Assembly: GCA_022969215.1 (NCBI GenBank)
Contig: JALJPA010000029.1
Location: 1-32,655, forward strand
Length of the DNA stretch: 32,655 bases
Direction: 5' to 3'
Origin: Colwellia sp.
Lineage (GTDB): Bacteria; Pseudomonadota; Gammaproteobacteria; Enterobacterales; Alteromonadaceae
The position numbers were made by a program, and so were the translations under genes. Positions 25,364 through 32,655 of this stretch are shown here, one piece after another; position 1 is the first letter of the stretch; every line of letters starts with the position of its first letter. The notes beneath the pieces were generated by a model. It searched no databases. It was not told where the DNA came from and saw nothing but the letters and a program-made list of their open reading frames with translations.

Positions 25364-25564
25364 GCTGCCGTTGTTCATGGACGATAAATCGGCAGGAATC
25401 GTGGTTTACGCTAGTTGGTGTTTGAATGTTCTGCTGAGTAGGGCGTCGCAGGGGTTCCAAGGGGAGGCGCGGCGGTACGTCGCCCCTTGGGTGTGGTCGC
25501 CACCGCGACGCCAAGCAGATAAACAAACGCTAAGCTGTTTGATAAGGTCAAAAACAAGGCACAA

Positions 25565-25597
25565 AAAAAGCTAAAAAAGTGACTCTTTTAGCTTTTT
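25565..25597. terminator. Terminator of the cysJIH operon
   Basis: AAAAAGCTAAAA and TTTTAGCTTTTT form a 12-bp stem with a 9-nt loop, 33 bp after the cysH stop. The A and T runs on both sides allow action in either direction. Confidence 0.85.
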
Positions 25598-25629
25598 ATT
25601 TTTACCGCTTAAATTAGTTATTAAAGCGA

Positions 25630-26391
25630 TTAAATACCATCACCATCGGTATGCAAACCACACTCTCGTTGGCCAGCGCCAAAACGGGTATCTTCTTCAG
25701 TCATACCAAGTGTTAATGGTTTAGTGCTGTGTACATCACCCACTGATACATAGCCTTCATCCCAAAGTGGGTGGTAAGGCAAATTATGCTTGGTTAGGTA
25801 TTCATGCACGTCTTTATTCGTCCAGTCTATAATTGGATGTACTTTATAACGGCCACGTAAGGTACTGACTACCGATAAACCTTCTCGGTGAGCTGACTGT
25901 TGACGACGAACACCTGAAAACCAGGTGTTTGCCTTAAGATCTGATAGACCTCGCTCAAGCGGTTCAACTTTATTACGGCGGTTATAGGCTTTCAACGTAT
26001 CATCACTTTGTGCCCATTCTTCACCGTATTTAGCTTGTTGCCAAGCAGCACTTTCTTTCGCTTGATACACATGTAAGTTTAACTTTAGTCGATCGGTTAA
26101 CTGCTCAATAAAGCGGTACGTCTCAGGAAACAAGTGACCCGTATCAGTAATTAATACCGGAATATTGCTATCTACCTGGGTAAGTAGGTGTAGCATCACC
26201 GCAGATTGAATGCCAAAGCTAGACGATAAGACAAATTCTCCCGGTAAGTTATCCATCGACCATTCTACTCTGGCAATAGGTGATTCTTTTTCAAGAGATT
26301 GATTCCACTCGCCTAACAAAGGGTTAGGAAAAGCTAGCTCTAAAGGTCTAGCAAGGCCTTTCTCTACCACGTCTGCTGAGGTATTAAGCAT
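25630..26391 (-). CDS. cysH: Phosphoadenosine phosphosulfate (PAPS) reductase
   Basis: Reduces PAPS to sulfite with thioredoxin in assimilatory sulfate reduction. The 253-aa protein has the PP-loop-like [17 protein letters not shown], the [15 protein letters not shown] segment, [13 protein letters not shown], and the C-terminal ECGLH with catalytic C244. The extra cysteine pairs of iron-sulfur APS reductases are absent, so the substrate is PAPS. Its ATG at 26391 overlaps the end of cysI by 8 bp, so the two are translationally coupled. It closes the operon. Confidence 0.96.
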   Translation of the reverse strand: MLNTSADVVEKGLARPLELAFPNPLLGEWNQSLEKESPIARVEWSMDNLPGEFVLSSSFGIQSAVMLHLLTQVDSNIPVLITDTGHLFPETYRFIEQLTDRLKLNLHVYQAKESAAWQQAKYGEEWAQSDDTLKAYNRRNKVEPLERGLSDLKANTWFSGVRRQQSAHREGLSVVSTLRGRYKVHPIIDWTNKDVHEYLTKHNLPYHPLWDEGYVSVGDVHSTKPLTLGMTEEDTRFGAGQRECGLHTDGDGI

Positions 26392-28138
26392 GATGGAAAT
26401 CCCTAAAACTGACGATAACTTGCTCCACTATACCGACGCGAATAACAAAGTCACCAAAGGCTTCGCCTTCATTGCGCTCTGCTGACCAACGGGCACTTAA
26501 AGCATCAATTTCGCTCAGTACACCTGCTTCATCAACATTCTCTTTATATAGTTTTGGTACACGAGAGCCGGCTAAGTCACTACCTAAATACATATTGTAC
26601 TTACCCGGACCTTTACCAATCAAACCTATTTCAGCAAGCATTGCGCGACCACAACCATTTGGACAACCAGTCACACGTAAAATAATGCTTTCATCTTTCA
26701 AGCCATTTTTAGCTAAAATAGCTTCAACATCGTCTACTAAGCCTGGTAAGTAACGCTCGGCTTCAGCCATGGCTAATGGACAAGTTGGGAAAGCAACACA
26801 AGCCATTGAGCTCTTACGCTGATTAGAAACACCATCATTAATTAAACCATGCTCACGAGCAAGCTGCTCAATTGCGGCTTTATCTGCTTCGGCAACACCG
26901 GCAACAATTAAGTTTTGGTTTGCGGTTAAGCGGAAGTCGCCTTGATGGATTTTGGCAATTTCACGCATACCGGTTTTTAATGTCTTACCGTCTAAATCTG
27001 CTCTAAGAGAATCAAGAATACGACCATTTTCGATAAACAAGGTTAAGTGATGTTTGCCATCAATACCGGCAACCCAACCAAAACTATCACCACGGGTGGT
27101 GAACTCGTATGGACGAGAATCGTTAAAGTTAATACCAGCACGGCGTTCTACTTCGGCTTTAAAGGTATCAACACCAACTCGGTCTAGGGTATATTTAGTT
27201 TTCGCATTTTTACGGTTAACACGATTACCCCAATCACGTTGCGTCGTAACAACCGCTTCGGCAATCGCTAAGGTATGTTCTTTCGGGATAAAACCAAAGT
27301 CATCAGCACAACGAGGGTAAGTTGCATTATCACCATGAGTCATGGCTAAGCCACCACCGACAAGTACGTTAAAGCCGATTAATTTACCGTCTTCACTAAT
27401 GGCAACAAAGTTTAAGTCATTGGCATGAACGTCGATATCGTTATTCGGTGGAATAACTACGGTGGTTTTAAACTTACGTGGTAAATAGTTACTGCCTAAA
27501 ATAGGCTCTACTACTTCACCTTCAGTTGTTTCAACACGTTCTTCATCTAGCCAAATTTCCGCGTAAGCACGCGTTTTTGGTAATAAATGTTCACTGAGTT
27601 TAGTGGCCCATTCATACGCTTCTTGATGTAATTCTGACTCAACCGGGTTAGAAGTACAAAGCACGTTACGGTTAACATCACCGGCAGTCGCAATGGAATC
27701 AAGGCCAATACTGTTAAGAGTTTGATGCATTAACTTAATGTTTGGCTTCAATACCCCGTGAAACTGAAAGGTTTGACGAGTGGTCAAACGAATGCTGCCA
27801 TACGAGGTATAATCATCAGCAAACTTATCAATAGCTAACCATTGTGTTGGATTAATAATACCACCGGGTAACCGCGCTCTTAGCATGACATTATGTAATG
27901 GCTCTAATTTTTGCTTTTGACGTTCGGCGCGAATATCACGGTCATCTTGTTGATACATACCGTGAGTACGAATTAACTGTGAGTTATCGCTAGTGAAACC
28001 ACCGGTCATTCTATTGGCTAAATCGTCAACAATAGTGCCACGCAAAAAATCTGATTCTGCTTTCATGCGTTCGTTATCGGCTTGTTTACCTTCAACAATC
28101 AATACAGGGTTTTCAACTTTGGTGAAATTGTTGCTCAT
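26384..28138 (-). CDS. cysI: Sulfite reductase (NADPH) hemoprotein beta subunit
   Basis: Six-electron reduction of sulfite to sulfide. The 584-aa protein has the four cysteines that hold the siroheme-linked [4Fe-4S] cluster at C447, C453, C492 and C496 (CVAFPTC and GCPNGCGR); this 6-39-4 spacing equals that of E. coli CysI. The siroheme-binding N-terminal half includes [12 protein letters not shown] and [15 protein letters not shown]. It starts at 28138 through a TAATG overlap with the cysJ stop and overlaps cysH by 8 bp. Confidence 0.97.
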   Translation of the reverse strand: MSNNFTKVENPVLIVEGKQADNERMKAESDFLRGTIVDDLANRMTGGFTSDNSQLIRTHGMYQQDDRDIRAERQKQKLEPLHNVMLRARLPGGIINPTQWLAIDKFADDYTSYGSIRLTTRQTFQFHGVLKPNIKLMHQTLNSIGLDSIATAGDVNRNVLCTSNPVESELHQEAYEWATKLSEHLLPKTRAYAEIWLDEERVETTEGEVVEPILGSNYLPRKFKTTVVIPPNNDIDVHANDLNFVAISEDGKLIGFNVLVGGGLAMTHGDNATYPRCADDFGFIPKEHTLAIAEAVVTTQRDWGNRVNRKNAKTKYTLDRVGVDTFKAEVERRAGINFNDSRPYEFTTRGDSFGWVAGIDGKHHLTLFIENGRILDSLRADLDGKTLKTGMREIAKIHQGDFRLTANQNLIVAGVAEADKAAIEQLAREHGLINDGVSNQRKSSMACVAFPTCPLAMAEAERYLPGLVDDVEAILAKNGLKDESIILRVTGCPNGCGRAMLAEIGLIGKGPGKYNMYLGSDLAGSRVPKLYKENVDEAGVLSEIDALSARWSAERNEGEAFGDFVIRVGIVEQVIVSFRDFHHA

Positions 28139-29979
28139 TAGTAAACATCCTTCTGGTAACGCTTATTAGATCTAAGTGATTTTAAATAGTCTTCTGCTTG
28201 CTCGGCAGTTAATTTTCCGTGCTCTTGGATAATTTCGTTCAGGGTTTGGTGAACATCTTTAGCCATGCGATTAGCATCACCACAAATATATAGGTGTGCG
28301 CCACGTTCTAACCAGGAAAATACTTCAGCTGCTTGTTCTTTTAATCTGTCTTGCACATAGATTTTCTCGGCTTGGTCACGAGAAAAAGCGACGTCCATAC
28401 GTGTTAACAAACCCGATTTTAAATAGTTCTGCCATTCAGTTTGGTATAAGAAGTCTTGAGTGAAAGTTTGATCACCAAAGAACATCCAGTTGTCGCCACC
28501 AGCATCACGCGCTTCACGTTCTTGCATAAAGGCTCTAAATGGCGCAACACCGGTACCAGGTCCAATCATGATCACAGGAGTATCGTCTGATTGTGGTAAT
28601 CGGAAATTGTCATTATGTTCAACAAATACTCGTACTTTTTGACCTTCTTCTAAACGCTCGGTAAGAAAGCTTGAAGCGCCGCCAGTGCGTGTATCGCCAT
28701 TGGCTTCATAACTTACCAAGCCAACGGTTAAATGTACTTCTTCTTCAACTTCAGCTTGCGCTGAAGCGATTGAATATAAACGTGGGGTGATTTTACGTAA
28801 AGCATCGACAAATTCTTGTGCATTAACGTCAGCTTTTGCCAAGTTCACCACATCAATAATTTGATGCTCGCCGGCAAATTCACGTGCTGTGTTTTTATCG
28901 CCAGCTACAGTAACTAATTTGCTGTCTTTAGAAGCTTGCGCCCAAAATTCAATAAATGATGGCGCCGTTTGGGTAATTTCTAATTGGCTGATTAGTGCAG
29001 CTTTAAGTGAAAACTCTTGTACTTCACCTGAAACTTTAAAACTAACTTTTTCATCGCCAGAGAAGTTAAGCTCAGTAAGCAATTTAGCCACAAGTGTCTC
29101 ATCATTTTCAAACCAAACACCTAAAGCATCACCGACTTGATAAGTTAAACCAGATTCACCTAAATCAATTTCAATGTGACGAACATCTTTAGCTGAATCA
29201 CGACCCGTAATTTTTTGACTTAGTGAGAACTCAGCTGACAATGGATTTTGCTTTGAATACTGACTTGCAGCACCTGCCGTTGGTAAATCAATAACAGTTG
29301 CTAAAGTTGCATCTGCTTGAGTTAATTCGTCTTTTAAGCTTTCAACTATGCTCAACGTCCAGCTTTCACTGTCACTATCGTAATCAACATCACAGTCAAC
29401 ACGTGGGGTAACTTGTTTAGCACCTAGCGCTTGTAAACGTTCATCAAAATCTTGACCTGTTTTACAGAAAAACTCATAGCTGCTGTCACCTAAGGCTAAA
29501 ACACTGTAGCTTAGGTTAGGTAATTTAGGGGCTTTCTTGCCTAATAAGAATTCATGAAACTCAATGGCATCATCAGGTGGCTCGCCTTCACCATTTGTAC
29601 TGGCTACAATTAATAGATGTGTTTCATTTTTTATTGCTTTAGCTTTATAGTCGGCAATGTTTTTAAGAACAACATTAATACCTGCCGCTTTAGCACTTTT
29701 TTCTAGCTGACCCGCGACACCTTTAGCATTACCGGTTTGCGAGGCATATAAAATAGTTAAGGTTTTGGCTACTACTGTGGCAGCAGCGGGGGCTGGTGCC
29801 AGCTGAGCATATTGGCCTTGCTCGCTTCTCGCTGCTAAATAACCACTTGCCCAAGCAAGTTGTAGTGATGAGTAATCAGCAACGCTTTGTTTTAGTGAAG
29901 CCAGTTGATTAGCATCTAAGGCACTACCATTGTTTGCTGAATTTGATGTATTTTGATTTAATAAGCGCTCTGGCAACAT
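28138..29979 (-). CDS. cysJ: Sulfite reductase (NADPH) flavoprotein alpha subunit
   Basis: Passes electrons from NADPH through FAD and FMN to CysI. From the ATG at 29979 the protein is 613 aa (E. coli CysJ 599). The frame is open for 43 more codons upstream, but those would run through the leader hairpin and the divergent promoter region, and MLPERLL is a normal CysJ-like start. Domains in order: flavodoxin ([20 protein letters not shown], then [12 protein letters not shown]), FAD-binding ([20 protein letters not shown]), and NADPH-binding ([25 protein letters not shown]). The C-terminus ends RYQKDVY as usual. A strong hairpin lies directly upstream of the start. Confidence 0.95.
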   Translation of the reverse strand: MLPERLLNQNTSNSANNGSALDANQLASLKQSVADYSSLQLAWASGYLAARSEQGQYAQLAPAPAAATVVAKTLTILYASQTGNAKGVAGQLEKSAKAAGINVVLKNIADYKAKAIKNETHLLIVASTNGEGEPPDDAIEFHEFLLGKKAPKLPNLSYSVLALGDSSYEFFCKTGQDFDERLQALGAKQVTPRVDCDVDYDSDSESWTLSIVESLKDELTQADATLATVIDLPTAGAASQYSKQNPLSAEFSLSQKITGRDSAKDVRHIEIDLGESGLTYQVGDALGVWFENDETLVAKLLTELNFSGDEKVSFKVSGEVQEFSLKAALISQLEITQTAPSFIEFWAQASKDSKLVTVAGDKNTAREFAGEHQIIDVVNLAKADVNAQEFVDALRKITPRLYSIASAQAEVEEEVHLTVGLVSYEANGDTRTGGASSFLTERLEEGQKVRVFVEHNDNFRLPQSDDTPVIMIGPGTGVAPFRAFMQEREARDAGGDNWMFFGDQTFTQDFLYQTEWQNYLKSGLLTRMDVAFSRDQAEKIYVQDRLKEQAAEVFSWLERGAHLYICGDANRMAKDVHQTLNEIIQEHGKLTAEQAEDYLKSLRSNKRYQKDVY

Positions 29980-29981
29980 AA

Positions 29982-30018
29982 CTATTTTCACCCATGACAA
30001 TTGATGGGTGAAGAATAG
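29982..30018 (-). promoter_or_regulatory. Leader hairpin that covers the cysJ ribosome binding site
   Basis: CTATTTTCACCCAT (29982-29995) and ATGGGTGAAGAATAG (30004-30018) are complementary over 14 bp with one bulge, around an 8-nt loop. In the cysJ mRNA the 3' arm ends two bases before the AUG and contains GGGUGA, the only Shine-Dalgarno-like bases present. The stem would therefore hide the site. Confidence 0.6.
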
Positions 30019-30059
30019 ACAAATTAGAGTAAGATCAAAAGGAATAGATAGCGATTTTT

Positions 30060-30076
30060 TATTCCAAAATGGAATA
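30060..30076. promoter_or_regulatory. 17-bp palindrome between cysJ and the transglycosylase gene
   Basis: TATTCC-AAAAT-GGAATA is a perfect 6-bp dyad with a 5-bp centre, located in the 122-bp divergent spacer. Its shape would suit a dimeric regulator; a LysR-type such as CysB is conceivable for a cys operon, but no specific match is claimed. Confidence 0.4.
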
Positions 30077-30101
30077 TAGAATGATAAAAGGGTTTTAGTT
30101 G

Positions 30102-30794
30102 ATGTCAATTGAAGTTAAGCAAAGGGTAAGTACCAACGTTATGTTACTAAACCGATTACAAAAAATGCATTGTTGTAGCTTTGCTCTTTTATTTTTATCA
30201 GCCATATATACTGATACCAGCTATGCATCAGAAAAAAAATCGGCCAATATCTACACCTATAAGTCTTCTGCCGGGGTAACGTCTTTCTCTGATATAGAAC
30301 CTTTTGATGTCGCTTTCAGTCGTTATCGCTTTGATTGCTATGCCTGTCAAGTCGACTCCCTAATTGATTGGCGCCAAGCCAAGTTATATTTACAGCCTTA
30401 TAAAAATGACATAAATCAAGCGGCATTAAAGCACGGTATTGATCCTGCCTTTGTCCGTGCTGTTATTCATGCTGAGTCTCATTTTAATCCACAGGCCATC
30501 TCTAAGCAGGGTGCCCAAGGGCTAATGCAGTTGATGCCGGCGACAGCTAGAGCATTAGGGGTGAAAAATTCCTTAAGTGCTCAACAGAATATTAATGGCG
30601 GTGTTAAGCATTTAGCACGTTTATTGAGAAAATATAACGGTAATAATAATCTTGCTGCGGCAGCCTATAATGCTGGCGAGGGTGCAGTTAAACGGCACGG
30701 AGGCATTCCACCTTACAAAGAGACGCAAGTCTATGTCGAGCGGGTTGGTATTTTACATTATAGATACGGGCGCTTCTCGCACGTGAGTAACTAA
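30102..30794 (+). CDS. Lytic transglycosylase with DUF4124-like N-terminus
   Basis: Cleaves peptidoglycan glycan strands in the periplasm. A start at the ATG at 30102 (AAAAGGG nine bases ahead) gives 230 aa; a later ATG at 30141 is possible. A hydrophobic signal segment at about 24-42 (cleavage near TSYA) is followed by NIYTYKSSAGVTSFSDIEP (49-67), which resembles the DUF4124 motif. The SLT domain covers about 103-215: catalytic E125 in IHAESHFNP, QGLMQLMPATA (139-149), NINGGVKHLARLL and AAAAYNAGEGAV (185-196). It is divergent from cysJ. A TTG just before the ATG is not needed as start. Confidence 0.9.
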   Translation: MSIEVKQRVSTNVMLLNRLQKMHCCSFALLFLSAIYTDTSYASEKKSANIYTYKSSAGVTSFSDIEPFDVAFSRYRFDCYACQVDSLIDWRQAKLYLQPYKNDINQAALKHGIDPAFVRAVIHAESHFNPQAISKQGAQGLMQLMPATARALGVKNSLSAQQNINGGVKHLARLLRKYNGNNNLAAAAYNAGEGAVKRHGGIPPYKETQVYVERVGILHYRYGRFSHVSN

Positions 30795-30807
30795 TAGTAG
30801 CAATTAG

Positions 30808-30844
30808 AAAGGCCGTGGCTATTTATCTATAGTCACGGCCTTTT
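30808..30844. terminator. Terminator between convergent genes
   Basis: AAAGGCCGTG-CTAT and ATAG-CACGGCCTTT form a 14-bp stem with one mismatch, followed by TTTATTTT. It serves the transglycosylase gene and possibly the convergent barrel gene. Confidence 0.85.
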
Positions 30845-30870
30845 ATTTTGCAATTAATGCGAGTTATTCT

Positions 30871-31626
30871 CTAAAAATGAACAATCGCACCGGCAAAGAA
30901 GCCGTCATAAGTTAAATCACTGTAGAAGTCATCTAAGTCATTTAACTCCATTTTCATGGTGCGATAACCTAAAGTTACGTCAAAATCTACCGCTAGGTTA
31001 TCTAGAATGGAGTAACTTACGCCAATTTGAGCATCATAAATGGTTTGGTCGTCGTAGCTCATAAAGTTTGCTTCTGCAAAAACGTTTAAACCAGTAAAAG
31101 GCAAACCGATAATCGTTGAAAGATAAGCCATTGGGATAATGCCAGAAACATCTAAACCACTTTGCAGCATGGTAACTGGCTCAACAATATTGATAGTTGC
31201 ATCTAGATCACGCGCCGTTAAACCAAAATCAAAGGATAATAAATCATTATCAAATACTTCGTAATAAAGGGTGTAATCAACAAAACTGGCATCAAGAGTA
31301 GTATCTAAGGTTGAATTCGCTTGGTAAGTAACGTTGTCAAATTTAAAGCTACTGGTAACTTGAGTACCGCCAATAGTATCTAGTGATGTTGATGCTATTT
31401 TAATATTAGGGATTAACGGAATTGGGTGTTCAAAAGCCACATAAAAGCTGCCTTGATTTTGGTCATCAAAATCAAATACTGTTTGGTTATCTAAACCTTC
31501 ACCAAAACTACCACTTGCTTCATTCGCCCAAATTTGGCCACCAATGTACAAGCCTAATAAGGTATCAGCTTGCGCAGTAGCAGACATTAATACTGCAACG
31601 CTGGCGGCTAATAAAGTTTTTTTCAT
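30871..31626 (-). CDS. TIGR04219 family outer membrane beta-barrel protein
   Basis: A 251-aa protein with a signal peptide (1-20, ending ATAQA|D) and then repeated amphipathic beta strands. The opening LLGLYIGGQIWANEASGSFGE and the C-terminal DGFFAGAIVHF, ending in phenylalanine, are typical of this family of outer membrane proteins from Alteromonadales and Vibrionales. Function is unknown. It starts 4 bp after the stop of the DUF2333 gene and is clearly in the same operon. Confidence 0.85.
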   Translation of the reverse strand: MKKTLLAASVAVLMSATAQADTLLGLYIGGQIWANEASGSFGEGLDNQTVFDFDDQNQGSFYVAFEHPIPLIPNIKIASTSLDTIGGTQVTSSFKFDNVTYQANSTLDTTLDASFVDYTLYYEVFDNDLLSFDFGLTARDLDATINIVEPVTMLQSGLDVSGIIPMAYLSTIIGLPFTGLNVFAEANFMSYDDQTIYDAQIGVSYSILDNLAVDFDVTLGYRTMKMELNDLDDFYSDLTYDGFFAGAIVHF

Positions 31627-31630
31627 TTTG

Positions 31631-32626
31631 TTATCCTTTGGTTAAAAGTTCATTTAAATCAATTAATGCTGCATTGGCGCGAGAAATATAATTCGCCATA
31701 ACTAATGAGTGATTGGCAAGCAGACCAAAGCCACTGCCGTTTAAAATCATCGGGCTCCATAATGATTCTTGGCTGGCTTCCAACTCACGAATAATTTGTT
31801 GTAAACTAATTTTGGCATTCTTATTCTCTAACACGCTATTAAAATCAATTTCAATGGCTCTAAGTAGTTGTAGTAATGCCCAAGTTGCTCCTCTGGCTTC
31901 ATAGAAAACATCATCTATTTGCCACCAACTAGTTTTTAGCTGTAAATAAGAAACACCTTGGCTAGATTGCTCTGCGCGATTATCGCCGGCTAAATCGGTG
32001 TTAACTTGTTCACGACCAACACTTAAACTTAAACGGTGTGAGTAACTGCCGAGACGTTTTTGAACTTCGTCAAGATAAGCACGTAAGTTATCAGCGCGAG
32101 CGTAAAATTGTGCCTTATTGATGCCATTACTACTGACTAATGCCGTACGGTAAGCATAAAGCTGTTCGATTGCTTTGCCATATTCAGATTCAGCGCTTGG
32201 CATTGCCCAATTTTTACTATCGATATTAAAGCGTGGTTGCGCCTCTTTTAAATGTTGATTCACTAAGGATTGCGATTGTGAACGACTAAAATCTTTACGC
32301 ATGACTAAGGCCATATCACGCACCATTTCTAAAACACCAAATTCCCATGCCGGCATATTATCTAAAAACAGTGACGGTGGCATGATGTCATTTGATAAGT
32401 AACCACCAGGTTTATTTAATAGCATTTCACTGACTTTTATTAAGGCAGTTGTGGTGGTGTAACCTACTACAGGAGCAACATTTTCAGCTTTGGCATCTTG
32501 TGTTACTTCAGAATGAATATTAATGGACGCAGGTTCACTACTCCAATAAACACCAACGCCGTATAGAATAAAAAAAATGCCGGTAAAAGCCCAGACAATA
32601 ATTTTTGTAGAGATCATGGTTTTCAT
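31631..32626 (-). CDS. DUF2333 family inner-membrane-anchored protein
   Basis: A protein of 331 aa from the ATG at 32626, which has TTGGAG five bases upstream; the GTG two codons earlier overlaps that site and is less likely. One N-terminal transmembrane helix (about 8-28: IVWAFTGIFFILYGVGVYW) anchors a large periplasmic part. NKPGGYLSNDIMPPSLFLDNMPAWEFG (about 72-98) and the C-terminal SPMILNGSGFGLLANHSLVMANYISRANAAL are hallmarks of DUF2333. No biochemical role is known. It is cotranscribed with the TIGR04219 barrel, and a possible link between the two is only positional. Confidence 0.85.
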   Translation of the reverse strand: MKTMISTKIIVWAFTGIFFILYGVGVYWSSEPASINIHSEVTQDAKAENVAPVVGYTTTTALIKVSEMLLNKPGGYLSNDIMPPSLFLDNMPAWEFGVLEMVRDMALVMRKDFSRSQSQSLVNQHLKEAQPRFNIDSKNWAMPSAESEYGKAIEQLYAYRTALVSSNGINKAQFYARADNLRAYLDEVQKRLGSYSHRLSLSVGREQVNTDLAGDNRAEQSSQGVSYLQLKTSWWQIDDVFYEARGATWALLQLLRAIEIDFNSVLENKNAKISLQQIIRELEASQESLWSPMILNGSGFGLLANHSLVMANYISRANAALIDLNELLTKG

Positions 32627-32655
32627 AGCCACTCCAAGGATAAATTGTTGGTTAT

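Larger units (their letters stand above)
24896..25513. repeat. MITE-like element with long inverted ends, no gene
   Basis: The left end (24896-24925) reads TCGCGGTGGCGACGACACCC and the right end (25485-25510), read in reverse complement, reads TCGCGGTGGCGACCACACCC, followed on both by a CCAA(A)GGGG block. Further in, CCTTTGGAATCCCC on the left matches CCCTTGGAACCCC on the reverse complement of the right arm. The similarity thus covers roughly 75-85 nt at each end around a core of about 450 bp. No transposase is present and no clear target duplication is seen. Two short open frames in it (24894-25103, 25263-25574) have repeat-derived, basic sequence and are not called as genes. The stretch 24707-24895 before it shows nothing else. 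Confidence 0.6.

Noticed and set aside
25263-25574. 103-codon open frame on the plus strand, with a 69-codon one opposite
   Set aside because: It spans the right inverted arm and runs into the cysH terminator; the Arg/Pro-rich product reflects GC-rich repeat sequence.
24707-25629. tRNA, small RNA or CRISPR array in the gene-free region
   Set aside because: No cloverleaf with a CCA-type end and no regularly spaced direct repeats were seen; the repeats present are inverted.
29980-30108. 43-codon upstream extension of CysJ
   Set aside because: It would cross the leader hairpin and the divergent spacer and overlap the transglycosylase start; MLPERLL at 29979 is the natural start.

Overview
The window looks like a chromosomal stretch of a marine, low-GC gammaproteobacterium of the Alteromonadales, most like Colwellia. 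This placement is an inference from gene content (TIGR04219 barrel, DUF2333, Tsx-type channel, cysJIH), AT-rich spacers and protein style; no rRNA or other marker is present to prove it.

Layout. Bases 1-199 hold the start of a PepSY-type membrane protein. Bases 544-21768 form a purine catabolism island. It has malic enzyme, a purine-type NCS2 permease and a Tsx-type outer membrane channel (minus strand), a class V glyoxylate aminotransferase (plus), a DUF4442 protein (plus), a RutR-like TetR regulator (minus), and then a 14 kb minus-strand gene train whose transcription order is xdhA-xdhB-xdhC-allantoinase-allantoicase-OHCU decarboxylase-HIU hydrolase-ureidoglycolate lyase-guanine deaminase-PuuD urate oxidase-malate synthase G. 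Bases 22249-23954 hold a secreted SUMF1/FnIII/CBM-like gene broken by an 8-bp tandem duplication. A lone cytidylyltransferase-like gene follows, then a roughly 0.9 kb gene-free stretch with a long-inverted-repeat element and a REP-like palindrome. The cysJ-cysI-cysH operon (minus), a divergent lytic transglycosylase, and a TIGR04219 barrel/DUF2333 pair close the window.

How it works together. Nucleosides or bases enter by the Tsx channel and the permease. Guanine is deaminated to xanthine and oxidised to urate by XdhAB (matured by XdhC). Urate is oxidised by a membrane-bound PuuD carrying its own cytochrome c domain, then goes through HIU, OHCU, allantoin, allantoate and ureidoglycolate to glyoxylate plus urea. 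Glyoxylate can go to malate (GlcB) and on to pyruvate (malic enzyme), or to glycine through the aminotransferase. No urease is in the window.

The best regulatory signal is a 16-bp dyad, TTGACACAWGTGTCAG. It occurs in the divergent tsx/aminotransferase control region and again at the head of the xdh gene train, each time about 77-92 bp from the start codons. Its spacing and outer bases resemble the RutR operator, and a RutR-like gene sits inside the island, so this looks like one purine regulon under that regulator (inference). Several wide gaps of the gene train also hold strong hairpins without a U tract.
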